Below, one piece after another: positions 53,511 through 55,272 of a stretch of DNA of 55,272 nt. Position 1 is the first letter of the stretch; the number at the start of each line of letters is the position of its first letter. The notes under the pieces were generated by a model that saw only the letters and a program-made list of their open reading frames with translations, was not told the origin of the DNA and did not search any database. The stretch spans positions 1-55,272 of the forward strand of contig JANQLF010000089.1 in assembly GCA_028280785.1 (NCBI GenBank). Direction: 5' to 3'. A program made the position numbers and the translations under genes. This DNA comes from Planctomycetota bacterium. GTDB lineage: Bacteria; Planctomycetota; UBA11346.

Positions 53511-54877
53511 TAGGGCAGCCTCGGATAAGGGTCTGTTTGTAATAAATCGTTTGGCGTGATTTGATTCAGGGGATGATCATTGGTGCGAATATCAGATACA
53601 CCGGTAAACTTATCAACAAATACACGCATGAATGGTGTAATCGAATCGAAGGCATCTTCTACCGAGTTAAACTTATTATAAGCAGGTTGGGCAGTAGTTG
53701 CGTTAGTTTCAGGATATAACTCAACATCTTCTTCAGGATCAATATCGCGACAGATGGTAATCGTAAATCCACCAACTCGATCTTCCTGGTTTTCTATACC
53801 CATTTGTGATCGACCTAATGGTGCAAACTTTCCATAGCTTGAATTATTATTCAGAAAATAATGCCGCGCGTGACCTGTCGTTACCCGAGCAGCGCCACTG
53901 GGTAAATAGTAAATCATAAAATCACACCAGTAGGCATTCACCAAAGGTCGCTTTTTACCAGCGAGCACTTCTGTATCAGGACCGATAAAATCGACGTGAC
54001 GATTATAATGATTACTCATTTCATTATCTTTAGTAGTCGTTGTTACGATTTCTGGATAGGCTGCTGTTGCACCCGAATAAACCGCATTACTTACCGTGCT
54101 CGATTCGAAGTCCCAAACCATATTGATGCGACCCCATACTTCATTCGGACTGACGTTGGTATCCAGATTTGCATCGTAATCTATTTCACCGTCTAAGCCG
54201 GCATAATCTAATCCGGTTGTCTCAACATAAGCGGCATCATCGATATCACGATTGTAAGCACCCCACGGATACAAGGTATTGGTAGAATCATCATACCAAC
54301 CAAACCACGGACGGTTTGGCGCCACCACCCGACCATACGGTGTATAGGTAGATTTATACTCATACACAAATTGCTCATCGTAATCAGACAGGGCCAAAAA
54401 ACGTACACCTTCTGATAAATAAATACGTGGTCCTATTTGAGCTTTCTCAAAAACTTCAGCATAATCTTGCAACGTTGAAAATGTCTTAGTGCCACCATGC
54501 GATGGCTTAACTAATGGAGGCAATTCACCTTTACGACTTTGAAAATTAAAACCCTTCACACCTTCTTTGTCGGGACCGATAATGCAGTACCAGTGACGCC
54601 CTACAAACAATTCTTTACTATCATCCAGCACCGATTTGTTTTTCAGCACAGTGCCATCACCAGCATTCTCTATATGAAAAGCAACACCATGCGAATTACC
54701 CGAGCTGATCGATAAACTACGCGCCCGATCCAATGTAGATTGAAGCATCAAGGCATCGCTAGCGATCATTTCTTCTTCGCTGCGTTCTTGTGCGATAAAA
54801 ATCATTGTCGATAAAATGGCAATGATACTAATCACCACCAACATTTCGATTAAAGTAAAGGCATGCTGAAATTTCAT
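53510..54877 (-). CDS. GspH-like pseudopilin (Verru_Chthon D-like), enlarged
   Basis: This 455-residue protein has the prepilin signal QHAFTLIEMLVVISIIAIL (4-22), again with Ala at -1, and then the GspH-type region LDRARSLSISSGNSHGVAFH (about 48-68). GspH is normally about 170 residues; the extra 280 residues contain many Tyr/Asn/Asp-rich loops and no known domain. It begins 6 bases after the stop of the EF-hand gene, with only a weak ribosome site, so it probably depends on coupling. Confidence 0.87.
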   Translation of the reverse strand: MKFQHAFTLIEMLVVISIIAILSTMIFIAQERSEEEMIASDALMLQSTLDRARSLSISSGNSHGVAFHIENAGDGTVLKNKSVLDDSKELFVGRHWYCIIGPDKEGVKGFNFQSRKGELPPLVKPSHGGTKTFSTLQDYAEVFEKAQIGPRIYLSEGVRFLALSDYDEQFVYEYKSTYTPYGRVVAPNRPWFGWYDDSTNTLYPWGAYNRDIDDAAYVETTGLDYAGLDGEIDYDANLDTNVSPNEVWGRINMVWDFESSTVSNAVYSGATAAYPEIVTTTTKDNEMSNHYNRHVDFIGPDTEVLAGKKRPLVNAYWCDFMIYYLPSGAARVTTGHARHYFLNNNSSYGKFAPLGRSQMGIENQEDRVGGFTITICRDIDPEEDVELYPETNATTAQPAYNKFNSVEDAFDSITPFMRVFVDKFTGVSDIRTNDHPLNQITPNDLLQTDPYPRLP

Positions 54878-54883
54878 GTATTT

Positions 54884-55272
54884 TTACTCGTCAAAGTCTT
54901 CGATGTAATTAACGTTGTCTTCATTCTCTTCGCTATCAACGAACACATTGAAAGCGCCATCAAAACCAGCACTAGCTAAGAAATAACTATTCTCGCGGCC
55001 AGGTAGGGCATTCCATAAAATGCTTTCCCAATCTTTTTCATCAATGCTACCATCAAGGTTACGGTCAAATTTAAATACTTTATCGTCACCATTTATTGAG
55101 CCATCACCATTATGGTCAAAAGGCTCATCAATTTCAGGTGGCTTGGTACTCCAATCCTGTGAATCAATGGTACCGTCCAAATTCCGATCAGTTAAGGTGT
55201 TGCGGCCATGCGATGGCGCATCAATAAATGGCCATGAATAACCTGGTTGAACCGAAGGAATACGAGCGATGG
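54884..55272 (-). CDS. 3' part of an EF-hand-loop, prepilin-like protein (cut by the window edge)
   Basis: The frame is open from the stop at 54884 to the window edge, so the start lies outside. The visible 129 residues hold three calcium-binding EF-hand/dockerin-like loops (DRNLDGTIDSQDW, DHNGDGSINGDD, DRNLDGSIDEKDW) and end in SYFLASAGFDGAFNVFVD and DNVNYIEDF, wording like that found at the C-termini of PVC pseudopilins. Position directly before the GspH-like gene supports membership of the same operon. Whether it has a prepilin signal cannot be seen. Confidence 0.75.
   Translation of the reverse strand, partial: IARIPSVQPGYSWPFIDAPSHGRNTLTDRNLDGTIDSQDWSTKPPEIDEPFDHNGDGSINGDDKVFKFDRNLDGSIDEKDWESILWNALPGRENSYFLASAGFDGAFNVFVDSEENEDNVNYIEDFDE

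Noticed and set aside
1..55272. Insertion sequences, prophage, CRISPR, tRNA or rRNA genes
   Set aside because: No transposase, integrase, spacer-repeat array, cloverleaf or rRNA sequence was recognised.

Overview
The window looks like chromosomal DNA from the PVC superphylum, most likely a Lentisphaerota bacterium (Lentisphaera-like) or a close Verrucomicrobiota/Kiritimatiellota relative. The clues are several membrane Ser/Thr kinases fused to lectin-like, TPR and LRR modules, a DUF6785-type membrane protein, a noncanonical pseudopilin cassette resembling the Verru_Chthon cassette, a sulfatase inside a sugar-catabolism cluster, and no TonB/SusCD genes. The assignment is by family content only. 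I saw no tRNA, rRNA, CRISPR or insertion sequence.

Region 1 (1-7.3 kb): a long palindrome at the window edge, a small Ser/Thr kinase, a GH1 beta-glucosidase followed at once by a small ParB/sulfiredoxin-fold protein, then a histidine phosphatase overlapping the 3' end of a 1019-residue kinase with TM segment, lectin-like domain and LRRs.

Region 2 (7.4-36.6 kb, all minus strand): a large catabolic cluster in three blocks. (a) An IclR regulator heads an L-fucose/L-arabinose isomerase-like gene and an unclassified 832-residue protein. (b) A promoter with CTGGTATA-type operator repeats precedes a neutral-ceramidase-like protein, an AAC(3)-family acetyltransferase, an alpha/beta-hydrolase esterase, a TIM-barrel glycosidase-like protein and an M28 peptidase. 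(c) A GntR/LacI-type regulator with its own promoter and operator heads twelve tightly packed genes: a secreted DUF4091/GH123-like protein, two beta-helix proteins, a DUF1961 protein, a nitrilase-superfamily amidase, two SGNH hydrolases (one with its nucleophile lost), an FG-GAP protein, a transglutaminase-like protein, a metallophosphoesterase and a formylglycine sulfatase. Nearly all lack signal peptides, so most of the pathway should run in the cytoplasm. The activities point to a decorated glycoconjugate carrying amide, ester, sulfate and perhaps phosphoester groups.

Region 3 (36.6-39.4 kb): a 454-bp divergent intergenic region with two back-to-back promoters, a leader with a small ORF and a hairpin plus T-tract, then a DUF6785 polytopic membrane protein that is the only transporter candidate for the cluster.

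Region 4 (39.5-47.1 kb): an active-looking kinase and a paralogous pseudokinase lie tail to tail. The pseudokinase gene overlaps a gene for an MJ0042 zinc-ribbon membrane protein.

Region 5 (47.2 kb-end, minus strand): a pseudopilin operon in GspH-I-J-K-like order, preceded by the 3' end of a gene with EF-hand loops and followed by a SUMF1-fold protein lacking FGE cysteines. An intrinsic terminator closes it.

Start codons were moved inward from the longest ORF where an ATG with a better Shine-Dalgarno site was visible (11362, 12192, 14138, 22068, 30290, 49290).
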